From NCBI RefSeq assembly GCF_000283655.1, contig NC_016622.1, positions 2,492,501 to 2,556,500 of the forward strand: DNA of 64,000 nt. The letters run 5' to 3'. Shown here piece after piece: positions 53,994-62,704 of the stretch. Source of the DNA: Azospirillum lipoferum 4B (lineage in GTDB: Bacteria; Pseudomonadota; Alphaproteobacteria; Azospirillales; Azospirillaceae). The stretch's first letter is position 1. The number at the start of each line of letters is the position of its first letter. A program made the translations under genes and the position numbers. The notes beneath the pieces were generated by a model that saw only the letters and a program-made list of their open reading frames with translations, was not told the origin of the DNA and searched no databases.

Positions 53994-55490
53994 TCAGGCC
54001 GCGCCGACCGCCGCCTTGTGCGGGGTGGTGACATAGGGCTTCTCGATGCGGACATCGCCCTTCGCCGTGCGCCACAGGTTGTAGACCATGATGAGAGCAC
54101 CGGCGACGAACAGGACGCCGCCCATCGCGCGGATCACGTAGAACGGGTGCATCGCCGCGACGGTCTCCACGAAGGAGTACTGCAGGAAGCCCAGGTTGTC
54201 GTAGGCGCGCCACATCAGGCCCTGCATGATGCCCGACACCCACATGGCGGTGATGTAGAGCACGATGCCGACGGTGGCGGTCCAGAAGTGGTAGCTGACC
54301 AGACGCATGCTGTAGAGCTGCGAGCGCTTCCACAGCACCGGCACGAGATAGTAGATCGCGCCGAAGGAGACGAAGGCGACCCAGCCGAGAGCGCCGGAGT
54401 GCACGTGGCCGACGGTCCAGTCGGTGTAGTGCGACAGGGCGTTGACCGGCTTCACCGACATCAGCGGGCCTTCGAAGGTCGACATGCCGTAGAAGGCGAC
54501 CGAGGTGACCAGGAAACGCAGGACCGGGTCGGTGCGCAGCTTATCCCAGGCGCCCGACAGGGTCATGATGCCGTTGATCATGCCGCCCCAGGACGGCATC
54601 CACAGCATGACCGAGAAGGTCATGCCCAGCGTCTGCGCCCAGTCCGGCAGGGAGGTGTAGTGCAGGTGGTGCGGACCGGCCCAGATGTAGAGGAAGATCA
54701 GGGTCCAGAAGTGGACGATCGACAGGCGGTAGGAGTAGACCGGCCGCTCGGCGCGCTTGGGCACGAAATAGTACATGATGCCCAGGAAGCCGGCGGTCAG
54801 GAAGAAGCCGACCGCGTTGTGGCCGTACCACCACTGCACCATCGCGCTCTGCACGCCCGACACGAAGGTGTAGGACTTCATGCCGAACAGCGACACCGGG
54901 ACGTTGACGTTGTTGCCGATGTGCAGGATGGCGACGGTCAGGATGAACGCCATGAAGAACCAGTTCGCCACATAGATGTGCGACTCGCGCCGCGTCATCA
55001 CGGTGCCGATGAACTGGACCGCATAGAGCACCCAGACGACCGTCAGGTACAGGTCGAGGATCCACTCGGGCTCGGCGTATTCCTTGCCCTGGGTGTAGCC
55101 CAGGACATAGCTCAGCGCCGCGAGCACGATGAAGACGTTGTAGTTCCAGAAAACGAACTTCGCCAGCCCTTCGCCCCCGAAGAGATGCTGACGGCAAGTC
55201 CGTTGAACCGAATAGAGCGAAGTGGCGAACAGCACATTGCCGCCGAACGCGAAAATCACGGCCGAGGTGTGGACGGGGCGCAGGCGCCCGAAGCTCGTCC
55301 ACTCCAGCCCGAGATTCAGCGCCGGGAAGGCCAGCTGCAGAGCGATGAAGGTGCCGGCCAGGAAACCGACCACGCCCCAGAACACTGCAGCGATCACGAA
55401 GAGTCGGATGGCGTCCTCATGGTAACGCACGTCTTCCGACACCCGCTGGCTGCCCAGGGTGGCCCCTGAAGTCAGAGTCGCTGATGTCAT
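53994..55490 (-). CDS. ccoN: cbb3 cytochrome oxidase subunit I
   Basis: 498 aa from ATG 55490 with GGGAGAG upstream. Catalytic subunit with twelve membrane helices, haem b and the b3-CuB site; it reduces oxygen with high affinity and pumps protons. Landmarks are [37 protein letters not shown] with the CuB His region, and [20 protein letters not shown] with the haem ligands. It is the first gene of ccoNOQP. An FNR-like box lies 175 bp upstream. Upstream Met codons to 55628 are less likely. Confidence 0.97.
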   Translation of the reverse strand: MTSATLTSGATLGSQRVSEDVRYHEDAIRLFVIAAVFWGVVGFLAGTFIALQLAFPALNLGLEWTSFGRLRPVHTSAVIFAFGGNVLFATSLYSVQRTCRQHLFGGEGLAKFVFWNYNVFIVLAALSYVLGYTQGKEYAEPEWILDLYLTVVWVLYAVQFIGTVMTRRESHIYVANWFFMAFILTVAILHIGNNVNVPVSLFGMKSYTFVSGVQSAMVQWWYGHNAVGFFLTAGFLGIMYYFVPKRAERPVYSYRLSIVHFWTLIFLYIWAGPHHLHYTSLPDWAQTLGMTFSVMLWMPSWGGMINGIMTLSGAWDKLRTDPVLRFLVTSVAFYGMSTFEGPLMSVKPVNALSHYTDWTVGHVHSGALGWVAFVSFGAIYYLVPVLWKRSQLYSMRLVSYHFWTATVGIVLYITAMWVSGIMQGLMWRAYDNLGFLQYSFVETVAAMHPFYVIRAMGGVLFVAGALIMVYNLWRTAKGDVRIEKPYVTTPHKAAVGAA

Positions 55491-55664
55491 ACAATCTCTC
55501 CCGTTTGCCCCGGGCGGCCGCGAGGCCGCGCCTTCTGGGTTGCACCACCACTGGGTACGTACTGTTAAGGAGCGGGACAGGTTGCACTCGGGAATGCCAA
55601 GCGGGACGCCGGGCGCGCCTGTCTCCAATGGCCCCCACTATGTGTATGGGGGGGTTCAACAACA

Positions 55665-55678
55665 TTGATCTACGTCAA
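55665..55678 (-). promoter_or_regulatory. FNR-like box ahead of ccoNOQP
   Basis: TTGAC-GTAG-ATCAA on the minus strand, one mismatch from TTGAT-N4-ATCAA. A CATAGT lies 22 bases downstream as a possible -10, the spacing expected for FNR activation at about -41.5. The mRNA would start near 55630 with a leader of about 140 nt. It also faces the divergent gene at 55737. Confidence 0.75.
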
Positions 55679-55736
55679 CGACCCTGGCGGCCCCGCCCTG
55701 CCATCGTTCAGTGTCCTTGCAATCGGCCGGACTGAA

Positions 55737-56285
55737 ATGGACGACGGTTTTATCGCGAAACCCCTTGGTCGACGCCAGATCGATCAGGCCTACCCGCTGG
55801 TCTGCGCAATCGCGCCGGGCCTGGGGGTCGACCAATGGCGCGCATTTGCCGCAGCGCTGTTGGGCACTGCACCCAAGGGTAGTGGCCCCGGAAGCTCCGG
55901 CCCGCCGGCGGAGGCCGGCATCATCACCGTGCAGAACGCCCTGGGCTATATGCACGGCCTGTTTTCCTACAGGGTGGAGCCGAACCTGCGCCACGGCCGG
56001 GTGCTGAGCGTCGACAACTTCGTGGTGCTGGACCTGTTCGACCTGGCCGGCATCGCCGAGACTCTGCTGCGGGCGATGGACCTGCTGGCCCGGCGCCTCG
56101 GCTGCGCCGCCATCCACACCACGCTGCCCGAGCGCTACCTCGTACGGGACTCCCGGCGCAACCCGATCCCCGACTGTTTCCGCACCGAGGGGCACCGGCA
56201 GGAGACGATCCGCTTCAGCAAGGATCTGGCGGTCGTCAACGACAACGCCCCCGCGGTGGCGGGCGGGCTGCACGGGGTGGAGTAG
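55737..56285 (+). CDS. GNAT-like protein divergent from ccoN
   Basis: 182 aa from ATG 55737. GNAT-like pattern: FIAKPLGRRQIDQAYPLVCA at the start, HGLFSYRVEPNLRHGRVLSV in the middle, then FDLAGIAETLLRAMDLLARR, but without a clear acetyl-CoA loop (no Q/RxxGxG). It may be a degenerate or divergent acetyltransferase. It shares its upstream region with the cbb3 operon, including the FNR-like box, so it may also respond to low oxygen. Confidence 0.6.
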   Translation: MDDGFIAKPLGRRQIDQAYPLVCAIAPGLGVDQWRAFAAALLGTAPKGSGPGSSGPPAEAGIITVQNALGYMHGLFSYRVEPNLRHGRVLSVDNFVVLDLFDLAGIAETLLRAMDLLARRLGCAAIHTTLPERYLVRDSRRNPIPDCFRTEGHRQETIRFSKDLAVVNDNAPAVAGGLHGVE

Positions 56286-56362
56286 CACCGGGCGGCCGGG
56301 CGTTACCCGGGCGATGCAGGGATCCGTTGCGCGGCGGCGATTTGCCGTTAGGATGCCTGCCC

Positions 56363-57574
56363 ATGAGCGACACCGGCACCAAACCCGTCAAGAAATACCC
56401 GCCGATCCACCTGCAGGCCGGCCGCCAGCGGCGCGTCATGCAGGGGCATCCCTGGGTCTATTCCAACGAAGTCCAGATGGACACCATCGCCAAGGCGGTC
56501 CCGCCCGGCAGCCCGGTGCGGCTTCTGGACCCCGGCGGGACGCCGCTGGGCATCTACACCTTCAATCCGCACACGCTGATCGCCGCGCGGCTGCTGTCGG
56601 GCGATCCGGCGACCGTGGTTGATCGCGCCTTCATCGCAGACCGGATGCGCCGCGCGGTCGAGTTGCGCGAGCGGCTGTTCTCCCGTCCCTTCTACCGCGT
56701 GGTCCATGCCGAGGCCGACGGTCTGCCCGGCCTGATCGTCGACCGTTTCGACGATGTGGTGACGGTGCAGGCCAACTCCGTCTTCATGGACAACCGGATC
56801 GACGACATCCTGGCCGCCATCGAAGAGGTGATGGCCCCGCGCGCGATCATCCTGCGCAACGACGGCAGCCAGCGCGCGCTGGAAGGGCTGACGGAGGAGA
56901 CCCGGCTGGCCAAGGGCGAGCTCGACGGCCCGATCCGGCTGGAAGAGAACGGCGTGACCTTCTTCGCCAACCCGCTGGACGGCCAGAAGACCGGCTGGTT
57001 CTACGACCAGCGCGACAACCGCGCCTTCATCGCCTCGCTCGCCAAGGGCGGCCGGGCCATCGACTTCTACAGCTACAATGGCGGCTTCGGCATCCAGTGC
57101 GCGGTGGCCGGCGCCACCCAGGTGGTTGCGGTCGACCGCTCCGCCCTGGCGCTGGAGAACGCCACCCGCGCCGCCGAGGCGAACGGCGTCGCCGAGCGCT
57201 TCGAGGCGCGCAAGGCCGACGCCTTCCAGGAGATGGAGCGGCTGGGCGCCGCCGGCGAGACTTTCCAGGTGGTGGTGGCCGACCCGCCGGCCTTCGTGAA
57301 ATCGAAGAAGGATCTGGGAGCCGGTTGCCGCGCCTACCGCAAGATGGCGCGTCTGGCCGCAAAGATCACCGCGCCCGGCGGCTTTCTGCTCTGCGGGTCG
57401 TGCAGCCACAACGTCGATCCGCCGACTTTTGCCGAGCAGGTCGCCCGCGGCCTGCACGACGCCGGCCGCACCGGCCGCATCCTGCGCAGCGCCGGGGCCG
57501 GTCCGGACCACCCGGTCCACCCGCACCTGCCGGAGTCGGCCTATCTCAAGGCCATCGTGCTGCAGCTGGATTGA
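56363..57574 (+). CDS. class I rRNA methyltransferase (RlmI-like)
   Basis: 403 aa from ATG 56363. An N-terminal PUA domain (QRRVMQGHPWVYSNEVQM) is followed by an EEHEE-like linker, then the SAM fold: IDFYSYNGGFGIQCAVAGAT (motif I), VVADPPAFVKSKKDL (motif IV, catalytic loop) and LCGSCSHNV. RlmI methylates C1962 of 23S rRNA at C5. The length and order match that family. The target base is inferred by family only. Confidence 0.88.
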   Translation: MSDTGTKPVKKYPPIHLQAGRQRRVMQGHPWVYSNEVQMDTIAKAVPPGSPVRLLDPGGTPLGIYTFNPHTLIAARLLSGDPATVVDRAFIADRMRRAVELRERLFSRPFYRVVHAEADGLPGLIVDRFDDVVTVQANSVFMDNRIDDILAAIEEVMAPRAIILRNDGSQRALEGLTEETRLAKGELDGPIRLEENGVTFFANPLDGQKTGWFYDQRDNRAFIASLAKGGRAIDFYSYNGGFGIQCAVAGATQVVAVDRSALALENATRAAEANGVAERFEARKADAFQEMERLGAAGETFQVVVADPPAFVKSKKDLGAGCRAYRKMARLAAKITAPGGFLLCGSCSHNVDPPTFAEQVARGLHDAGRTGRILRSAGAGPDHPVHPHLPESAYLKAIVLQLD

Positions 57575-57592
57575 GAGCGTTCAGGCTTCGAT

Positions 57593-57765
57593 TGCCCCCA
57601 CCCTGACCCTCCCCCGCTGGGCGGGGGAGGGGATAAGCGCTTGATCGGAAGAGCGACGGCAGTCCCTCCCCCGCCCAGCTCCCACACAAAGCTATGCTTT
57701 GTGCTGACGCGGCAGGCGGACCGTAGGTCCGCTGAGAGCGGGGGAGGATAGGTGGGTGTCCAACG
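57593..57765. repeat. GC-rich interspersed inverted repeat, copy 5, with nested hairpins
   Basis: Outer parts CCCTGACCCTCCCCCGC and GCGGGGGAGG match the other copies. Inside lie two perfect hairpins that the others lack: CACAAAGC-TAT-GCTTTGTG (57685-57703) and GCGGACC-GTA-GGTCCGC (57716-57732). It is in the gap between convergent methyltransferase genes. Confidence 0.65.
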
Positions 57766-57768
57766 TCC

Positions 57769-59100
57769 TCACCGCTCGAACAACCCCACCAGTTCCACAT
57801 GGGCCGACCAGAGGAACTGGTCGACCGGCCAGACCTTCACCAGACGATAGCCGCCATCCACCAATACCCTTGCATCGCGGGCGAAGCTCGACGGATTGCA
57901 GGACACCCCCACCACCCGTGGCACTTTGCTTCCGGCCAATGCCGCCGCCTGGGCCGCCGCACCGGCGCGCGGCGGATCGAACACCACGGCATCGTAACGA
58001 TTGAGGTCCTTGGCGCTCAGCGGGGTCTCGAACAGGTCGCGCCGCTCCACCGTCAGCCGCAACCCCTGGACCGAGCGGCCGAGCGCCGCCACCGCCGGCT
58101 CGTCACCTTCCACCGCATGAACCGCGGCTTGTTGCGAAAGCGGAATGGAAAAGGTGCCGATGCCCGCGAACAGGTCGGCGATGCGGGCCGCCGGCCCCAC
58201 CCCCTCGCGCACAGCGGCGACCAGGGCGGCTTCGCCCTCGGCGCTGGCCTGCAGGAAGGCGCCGGGCGGCGGCTGGATCGGAACGCCTGCGAAACGAATG
58301 AAGGCCGGGCGTCGGTTCGCCACCGGTTCCGGTGCGGTGCGGTCCGTGGGCTGCCAGGCGATGCGGGCGATGCGCTCCGGCTCGAAAGCGACCAGCGCCT
58401 CGCGGGCGGTGCGATCCAGGCTGCGCGGCCCGACCAGCAGCAGGTCGGCCCCGCCCTCCAGATCGGTCAGCACCACGTCGGCGTCGCCGCCGTCGGGCAG
58501 GATCTCCGCCAGCATAGCACGCAGCGGCTCCACCAGGGCGAACAGGCGGGGCGCCAGCACCGGACACTCCTCCAGATCGACCAGACGGTGGCTCTGCCGC
58601 TCGTTGAAGCCGAACCAGACACGCTTGCCACGCTTCAGCGCCGCAAAGCGGGCGCGGCGGCGGGCACCGGCCGGCGTACGCGCCAGCGGCTCGAACGGAA
58701 CCTCGCCCAGCCCGACCCTCTCCAGCGCTCCGCGCACCATCCCGACGGTCCAGGTCTCGTACGTCGCATCGTCCATCTGCTGAAACGTACAGCCGCCGCA
58801 ACGGCCGAAATGGCGGCAGGGCGGCGTCCGGCGACCAGGACCGGCGTCAAGGATTTCAACAAGTTCCGCCCGTACGCCTTCCCCCTTGCCGTCGCTGTCG
58901 GCAATGCGTACGCGCACGCGGTCGCCGGCCACCGTATAGGGCACGAACAGACGCAGGCCGTCGGCGAAGGCCACCCCGTCACCGCGGGCGCCGACATCGG
59001 TGATGGCCACCTCCAGGTCCCGCGTTTCGGCAGGAGCATGGGGAGTCTTGCGGGCGGGCTGGCGTCCCTTGGCGAAGGGGCGCTTGGCGGGTCGCGTCAT
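57769..59100 (-). CDS. class I RNA methyltransferase, TRAM domain (RumA/RlmD type)
   Basis: 443 aa. N-terminal TRAM domain (DLEVAITDVGARGDGVAF, FVPYTVAGDRVRVRI), then CRHFGRCGGCTFQQM with the Cys ligands of a [4Fe-4S] cluster, and the SAM fold IADLFAGIGTFSIPL. The C-terminal catalytic Cys is in VGVSCNPSSFARD. RumA methylates U1939 of 23S rRNA at C5; TrmA-like tRNA activity is the alternative. The first 25 residues are basic and poorly conserved. Confidence 0.88.
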   Translation of the reverse strand: MTRPAKRPFAKGRQPARKTPHAPAETRDLEVAITDVGARGDGVAFADGLRLFVPYTVAGDRVRVRIADSDGKGEGVRAELVEILDAGPGRRTPPCRHFGRCGGCTFQQMDDATYETWTVGMVRGALERVGLGEVPFEPLARTPAGARRRARFAALKRGKRVWFGFNERQSHRLVDLEECPVLAPRLFALVEPLRAMLAEILPDGGDADVVLTDLEGGADLLLVGPRSLDRTAREALVAFEPERIARIAWQPTDRTAPEPVANRRPAFIRFAGVPIQPPPGAFLQASAEGEAALVAAVREGVGPAARIADLFAGIGTFSIPLSQQAAVHAVEGDEPAVAALGRSVQGLRLTVERRDLFETPLSAKDLNRYDAVVFDPPRAGAAAQAAALAGSKVPRVVGVSCNPSSFARDARVLVDGGYRLVKVWPVDQFLWSAHVELVGLFER

Positions 59101-59137
59101 GGCGGATTCCGATGGTGCGGGGCTATGGCGCCCCCCT

Positions 59138-59560
59138 TTACGCCTCCAGCAGCTTGGCGCGCAACGGTTCCGGAATGGGGGTCGGGCGATGGGCCGCCTT
59201 GTCGACGATCACCGCCACGGCTTCCTGGGTGGCGATGCAGCGGTCGCCCAGGAAGATGGCGCAGCCCAGAGTGATCGAGCTGGTGCCGACCCGCAGCGTC
59301 CGCGCACCGACCCGCACCGTGTTGGGATAGAGCAGCTCCGCCTTGTATTCGATCAGGCTGCGGGCCAGCACGACGGTCCAGGGAACCTCGTCGGTGAAGC
59401 CGCCGGCCTCGTGCAGCAGGGCGACGCGCGCCTGCTCGAAATAGACGCCGATGGCGTTGTTGTTGACGTGCCCCACCGCGTCGAGGTCGTTGAAGCGCAC
59501 TCGCTCCTCCCACCAGAAGCGATAGAGGCCGGGGCTGGTCAGGTCGGGCGTGCCGGTCAT
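59138..59560 (-). CDS. acyl-CoA thioesterase, hotdog fold (4HBT family)
   Basis: 140 aa. Hotdog fold: RVRFNDLDAVGHVNNNAIGV with the Asp-x-x-x-His-Val-Asn-Asn active-site motif of the YbgC/4HBT family. Next YFEQARVALL and the strands VGTSSITLGCAIFLGDRCIA. It hydrolyses short acyl-CoA thioesters; the acyl group is unknown. It precedes the RumA-like gene by 37 bp in the same direction, probably one operon. Confidence 0.88.
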   Translation of the reverse strand: MTGTPDLTSPGLYRFWWEERVRFNDLDAVGHVNNNAIGVYFEQARVALLHEAGGFTDEVPWTVVLARSLIEYKAELLYPNTVRVGARTLRVGTSSITLGCAIFLGDRCIATQEAVAVIVDKAAHRPTPIPEPLRAKLLEA

Positions 59561-59738
59561 GCTGTTCCCTTGCCGTATAGGTCAGTTCTCTTCCGGACTG
59601 TGGCGTATGGCCGGGGGTGGCGCAAGCCCGGCCTCCCGTTTACGGCCGCTATTTGCGGCGGACCCCGCGAATTCCCGCGCCAACCGCCGATTGGGCGTGT
59701 TATTGGAGTCGGACCAACCCTCCGCAACGGACCGGACG

Positions 59739-59984
59739 ATGAGCAAGGACACCACCAACCAGACGGCCGAGGCGCTGTTCGAAAAGGCGCTGTCGATCGC
59801 CGAAAAGCATCTGGATGAGGCGATCAAGGAAGGTGGCCCGCTCGGCCCCTACATCGCCGTCGCCATGATCGAGGCCGCGGTGAACGCCGCCGTGGACGAG
59901 ACCAGCCACGAAGACGTGATCGACATGCTGCGCGACCTCGCCGCCCAGATCGAGGCGGACGCCGACGAGGCGGAAGAGGACTGA
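59739..59984 (+). CDS. acidic helical hypothetical protein, 81 aa
   Basis: Starts MSKDTTNQTAEALFEKALSI and ends ADADEAEED. Almost all helical and acidic, with AVAMIEAAVNAAVDE in the middle. It has no Cys, signal or membrane segment. Unknown family. It ends 3 bp from the PotC-like stop (convergent). ATG 59739 is the first strong start. Confidence 0.6.
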   Translation: MSKDTTNQTAEALFEKALSIAEKHLDEAIKEGGPLGPYIAVAMIEAAVNAAVDETSHEDVIDMLRDLAAQIEADADEAEED

Positions 59985-59987
59985 GTC

Positions 59988-60815
59988 TCAGGCCGACTCC
60001 AAGGCTTCTGCGGGACCTGCCTGCCGGCGCGCCTCGCGCCGGCGCAGGATCTCGTAGACGACGGCGCCCAGGATGGTCAGCGCGATCAGCACCAGCGACA
60101 GCGCGTTGACCGCCGGGGTCAGGCCGGTCCGCACCTTGGTCGCGATGTAGACGGTCAGGGTGGTGTCCAGCCCGCGCACGAACAGCGTGGTGTTGTAGTT
60201 CTCGAAGCTCTGCAGGAAGGCCAGCAGGGACGCCGACAGGATCGCCGGCATCAGGTACGGCAGCGTGATGCGCCGGAACACCTGCCCATGCGTGGCGCCG
60301 AGGTCGAGCGCCGCCTCCTCCAGCACCGGGTCGAACCGCTCCAGCCTTGCCGAGAACAGCAGCATGGCATAGGCGGCGATGAAGCTGGACTGCGCGACCA
60401 CGGTCAGGAACAGCCCGCCGCTGACCCCGAACCACTCCCGCCAGAACACCAACGTCGAAATGCCGACGATCACCCCCGGCGTCAGCAGCGGCGATACCAT
60501 CAGCGCATAGAGAAAGGTCTTGGCCCGGCTGTGCAGCCGGTCGAGCAGCAGGGCCGCCGCCAGCCCCAGCGGCACGGCCAGCGCGATCACGCCTGCCCCC
60601 ACCAGCAGGCTGGTGCCCAGCGCCGCCCACATGCGCTGGTCGTCCCACAGCGCCTGGAACCAGCTCAGCGTGAAGCCCATCCAGGGCGTCACGGTGGGAA
60701 AGCGGCTGCTGTTGAAGGTCGCCGCCGCCATGATGCCCAGCGGCAGGAACAGATAGCCGAAGAACAGCACCAGATAGGCACCGGTCAGCAGGCGGCGGAG
60801 GCGAGCGGCGGTCAT
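59988..60815 (-). CDS. polyamine-type ABC transporter permease (PotC-like)
   Basis: 275 aa from ATG 60815. Six hydrophobic segments, first at about residues 8-30 (AYLVLFFGYLFLPLGIMAAA). EAA loop LEEAALDLGATHGQVFRRIT, then LPYLMPAILSASLLAFLQSF, typical of PotC/PotI. It follows a PotB-like permease by 10 bp. The ATPase and the binding protein are not in the window. Confidence 0.88.
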   Translation of the reverse strand: MTAARLRRLLTGAYLVLFFGYLFLPLGIMAAATFNSSRFPTVTPWMGFTLSWFQALWDDQRMWAALGTSLLVGAGVIALAVPLGLAAALLLDRLHSRAKTFLYALMVSPLLTPGVIVGISTLVFWREWFGVSGGLFLTVVAQSSFIAAYAMLLFSARLERFDPVLEEAALDLGATHGQVFRRITLPYLMPAILSASLLAFLQSFENYNTTLFVRGLDTTLTVYIATKVRTGLTPAVNALSLVLIALTILGAVVYEILRRREARRQAGPAEALESA

Positions 60816-60825
60816 GGTTGCGGGC

Positions 60826-61710
60826 TCATTTCGCGATATCCGCCAGCCCGACGCGGAACAGCCGCATCGCACCGAGGATGAAGCCGATGCACAGCACCAG
60901 CAGGATGAAGGCGTAGGCCGCCCCCTGGTTCCAGTTCCCGCCCTCGAAGAACCAGTTGTAGATGATCTCGGTGAACCAACGGCTGTTCGGCCCGCCCAGC
61001 AGGGCCGGCACGGCATAGCTGCCGGCCGCCAGCATGAAGGTCATGATGCAGCCGACGGCGATGCCGGGCTTCGCATGGGGCAGCACGATGCGGCGGTGGA
61101 TGCGCAGCCAGCCGGCGCCCAGATCCCGCGCCGCCTCGATCTGGTTGCGGTCCAGCGATTCGATGGCGTTGTAGAGCGGGAAGACCATGAACAGGATGTA
61201 GACATACACCATGCCGACGATCACCCCGCCGTCGCCGCCCAGGAAGCGCTGCGGCTCGTCGATGATGCCGAGCCCCAGCAGGATCGCGTTCAGCGGCCCG
61301 TTGAAGGCCAGGATGATGTACCAGGAGAAGGTGCGCAGCAGCTCGTTGATCCAGAAGGGCACGACCAGCATCAGGATCAGCAGCGGCAGCCGCCGCTTCG
61401 GCGCCACCTGCGCCAGATAGAAGGCGACCGGATAGCAGACGGCCAGCGTGGTCAGCGTGACCAGGGCGCTGGCCCAGATCGTCTTCAGGAAGATCGCCAG
61501 ATGGATGCTGTTGGTCCACAGGGTCAGGTAATTCTTGACCGTGAACACATCCTCAGGTCCGCCGAGCTTGGACGGCGGCAGCGACGGCCGGAAGGAGAAG
61601 CCGATCATCATCAACTGCGGCAGCACCACCAGCAGCGCCAGCCACAGCGCCACCGCCAGCAGGATCGCCCCGGTCAGGACCGGGCCGTACCGGCGAAGAA
61701 TCTCCGTCAT
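60826..61710 (-). CDS. polyamine-type ABC transporter permease (PotB-like)
   Basis: 294 aa. Six hydrophobic segments. PotB/PotH-like N-terminus, with LLVVLPQLMMIGFSFRPSLP before the first loop and the EAA loop NQIEAARDLGAGWLRIHRRI. Forms the inner-membrane pore with the PotC-like protein. No potA or potD in the window, so they would have to be elsewhere, or the pair uses a shared ATPase. Confidence 0.88.
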   Translation of the reverse strand: MTEILRRYGPVLTGAILLAVALWLALLVVLPQLMMIGFSFRPSLPPSKLGGPEDVFTVKNYLTLWTNSIHLAIFLKTIWASALVTLTTLAVCYPVAFYLAQVAPKRRLPLLILMLVVPFWINELLRTFSWYIILAFNGPLNAILLGLGIIDEPQRFLGGDGGVIVGMVYVYILFMVFPLYNAIESLDRNQIEAARDLGAGWLRIHRRIVLPHAKPGIAVGCIMTFMLAAGSYAVPALLGGPNSRWFTEIIYNWFFEGGNWNQGAAYAFILLVLCIGFILGAMRLFRVGLADIAK

Positions 61711-61797
61711 TCGGGCACTGCTCCAGCCTGTTGGACCGGCCCGACGCCTATCATGGCGATTCCCGCCGGCGCAAGCGCGGCTATATGACGATGACGT

Positions 61798-62574
61798 TCA
61801 GCCGAGATTGTGCTTGGCCACCACCGCGGCGAAATCGTCGCCGAAATGCTCGCCGACGCGGATGACGGAGACGCCGTGCGGGATTTCCTTCAGCGACGGG
61901 TGGTCGAGGTTCAGCGAGGTCAGCAGAGCCATCGGCACTTGGTGGGTCACGCTCATGGCGCGCAATCCGCGGATCAGGTCGAGGCCGGACAGGCCGTCCA
62001 TCACCATCGAGGCGATGACCATGTCCGGGGGCACGCGGACGGCAAGGCTGATCGATTCGATGGGGTCGGTCACCGTCATGGTGCGGAAGCCGCAGGCCGC
62101 CAGCTCCGTCCCCAGCTTCTTGGCGACGACCTTGGAGGGGGTGACCAGCATGATCTCGACGTTGCGGACCTCGACGTCGGTGACCTGGAATTCGTAGCGC
62201 ACCGGCAGGGCGCGGATGATCCGGTTGGTCTCGGCCAGCAGCGGCTGTTCGGCGCGGTCGACCAGTTCGGAGATGCGGTCGATGAAGATCTGGGCGTCGA
62301 TCAGCTGCTTCTCGTCCAGCCGCTTCAGGCCGCTGAGGTAATCCTCCAGACGGTGGGCGACGAGGCTGACGGTGGGATAGCCGAAGCTGGTGCCCATGCC
62401 CTTGAAGTTGTGGGCCTCCAGCCGCAGCACGCCGATGGTCTCGACATCGCTGCGCTGGCCCTTCACGCGGTCCGCCAGCGTCGCGTTCATCAGCTCCAGC
62501 CGATCGCGCGCATCGTCCACGAACTCCATGCGCAAGCGGTCTTCGAGGTCGTCGGTCGACAGGTACGAGGCCAT
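61798..62574 (-). CDS. Hpt-receiver protein, receiver lacking the phosphoacceptor
   Basis: 258 aa from ATG 62574. The N-terminal Hpt domain (about 10-120) has His55 and Lys58-Gly59 in EAHNFKGMGTSFGYP, the normal HxxKG site, so it can take part in phosphorelay. The C-terminal receiver (about 135-255; VEIMLVTPSKVVAKKLGTEL, PDMVIASMVMDGLSGLDLI) has Ser where the Asp should be (VIASMVM for VILDLxM). It probably gives binding specificity rather than accepting phosphate. No kinase is adjacent. Confidence 0.82.
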   Translation of the reverse strand: MASYLSTDDLEDRLRMEFVDDARDRLELMNATLADRVKGQRSDVETIGVLRLEAHNFKGMGTSFGYPTVSLVAHRLEDYLSGLKRLDEKQLIDAQIFIDRISELVDRAEQPLLAETNRIIRALPVRYEFQVTDVEVRNVEIMLVTPSKVVAKKLGTELAACGFRTMTVTDPIESISLAVRVPPDMVIASMVMDGLSGLDLIRGLRAMSVTHQVPMALLTSLNLDHPSLKEIPHGVSVIRVGEHFGDDFAAVVAKHNLG

Positions 62575-62640
62575 GGAGCGGATTCCGGCACGGGGGAAAG
62601 GAGTACCCCGAAGGTACACCAAAACGGTGCGCCGAAACAG

Positions 62641-62676
62641 ACGCGGCGCGCCCCTATGTGCAGGGACGCGCCGCGC
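62641..62676 (-). terminator. hairpin between the winged-helix gene and the Hpt gene
   Basis: Arms ACGCGGCGCGCCCCT (62641-62655) and AGGGACGCGCCGCGC (62662-62676) pair over 15 bases with one G-U and one mismatch; 6-nt loop. Few T after it (CTGTTTCGG). It may end the upstream transcript or act as a processing stem. Confidence 0.5.
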
Positions 62677-62704
62677 GTAACGAAATCACCGGGTCATGAA
62701 ACGG

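Noticed and set aside
52182-55469. 1095-codon open frame on the plus strand
   Set aside because: It is antisense to ccoP-ccoQ-ccoO-ccoN, which have unmistakable motifs. Long antisense frames are expected at this GC content.
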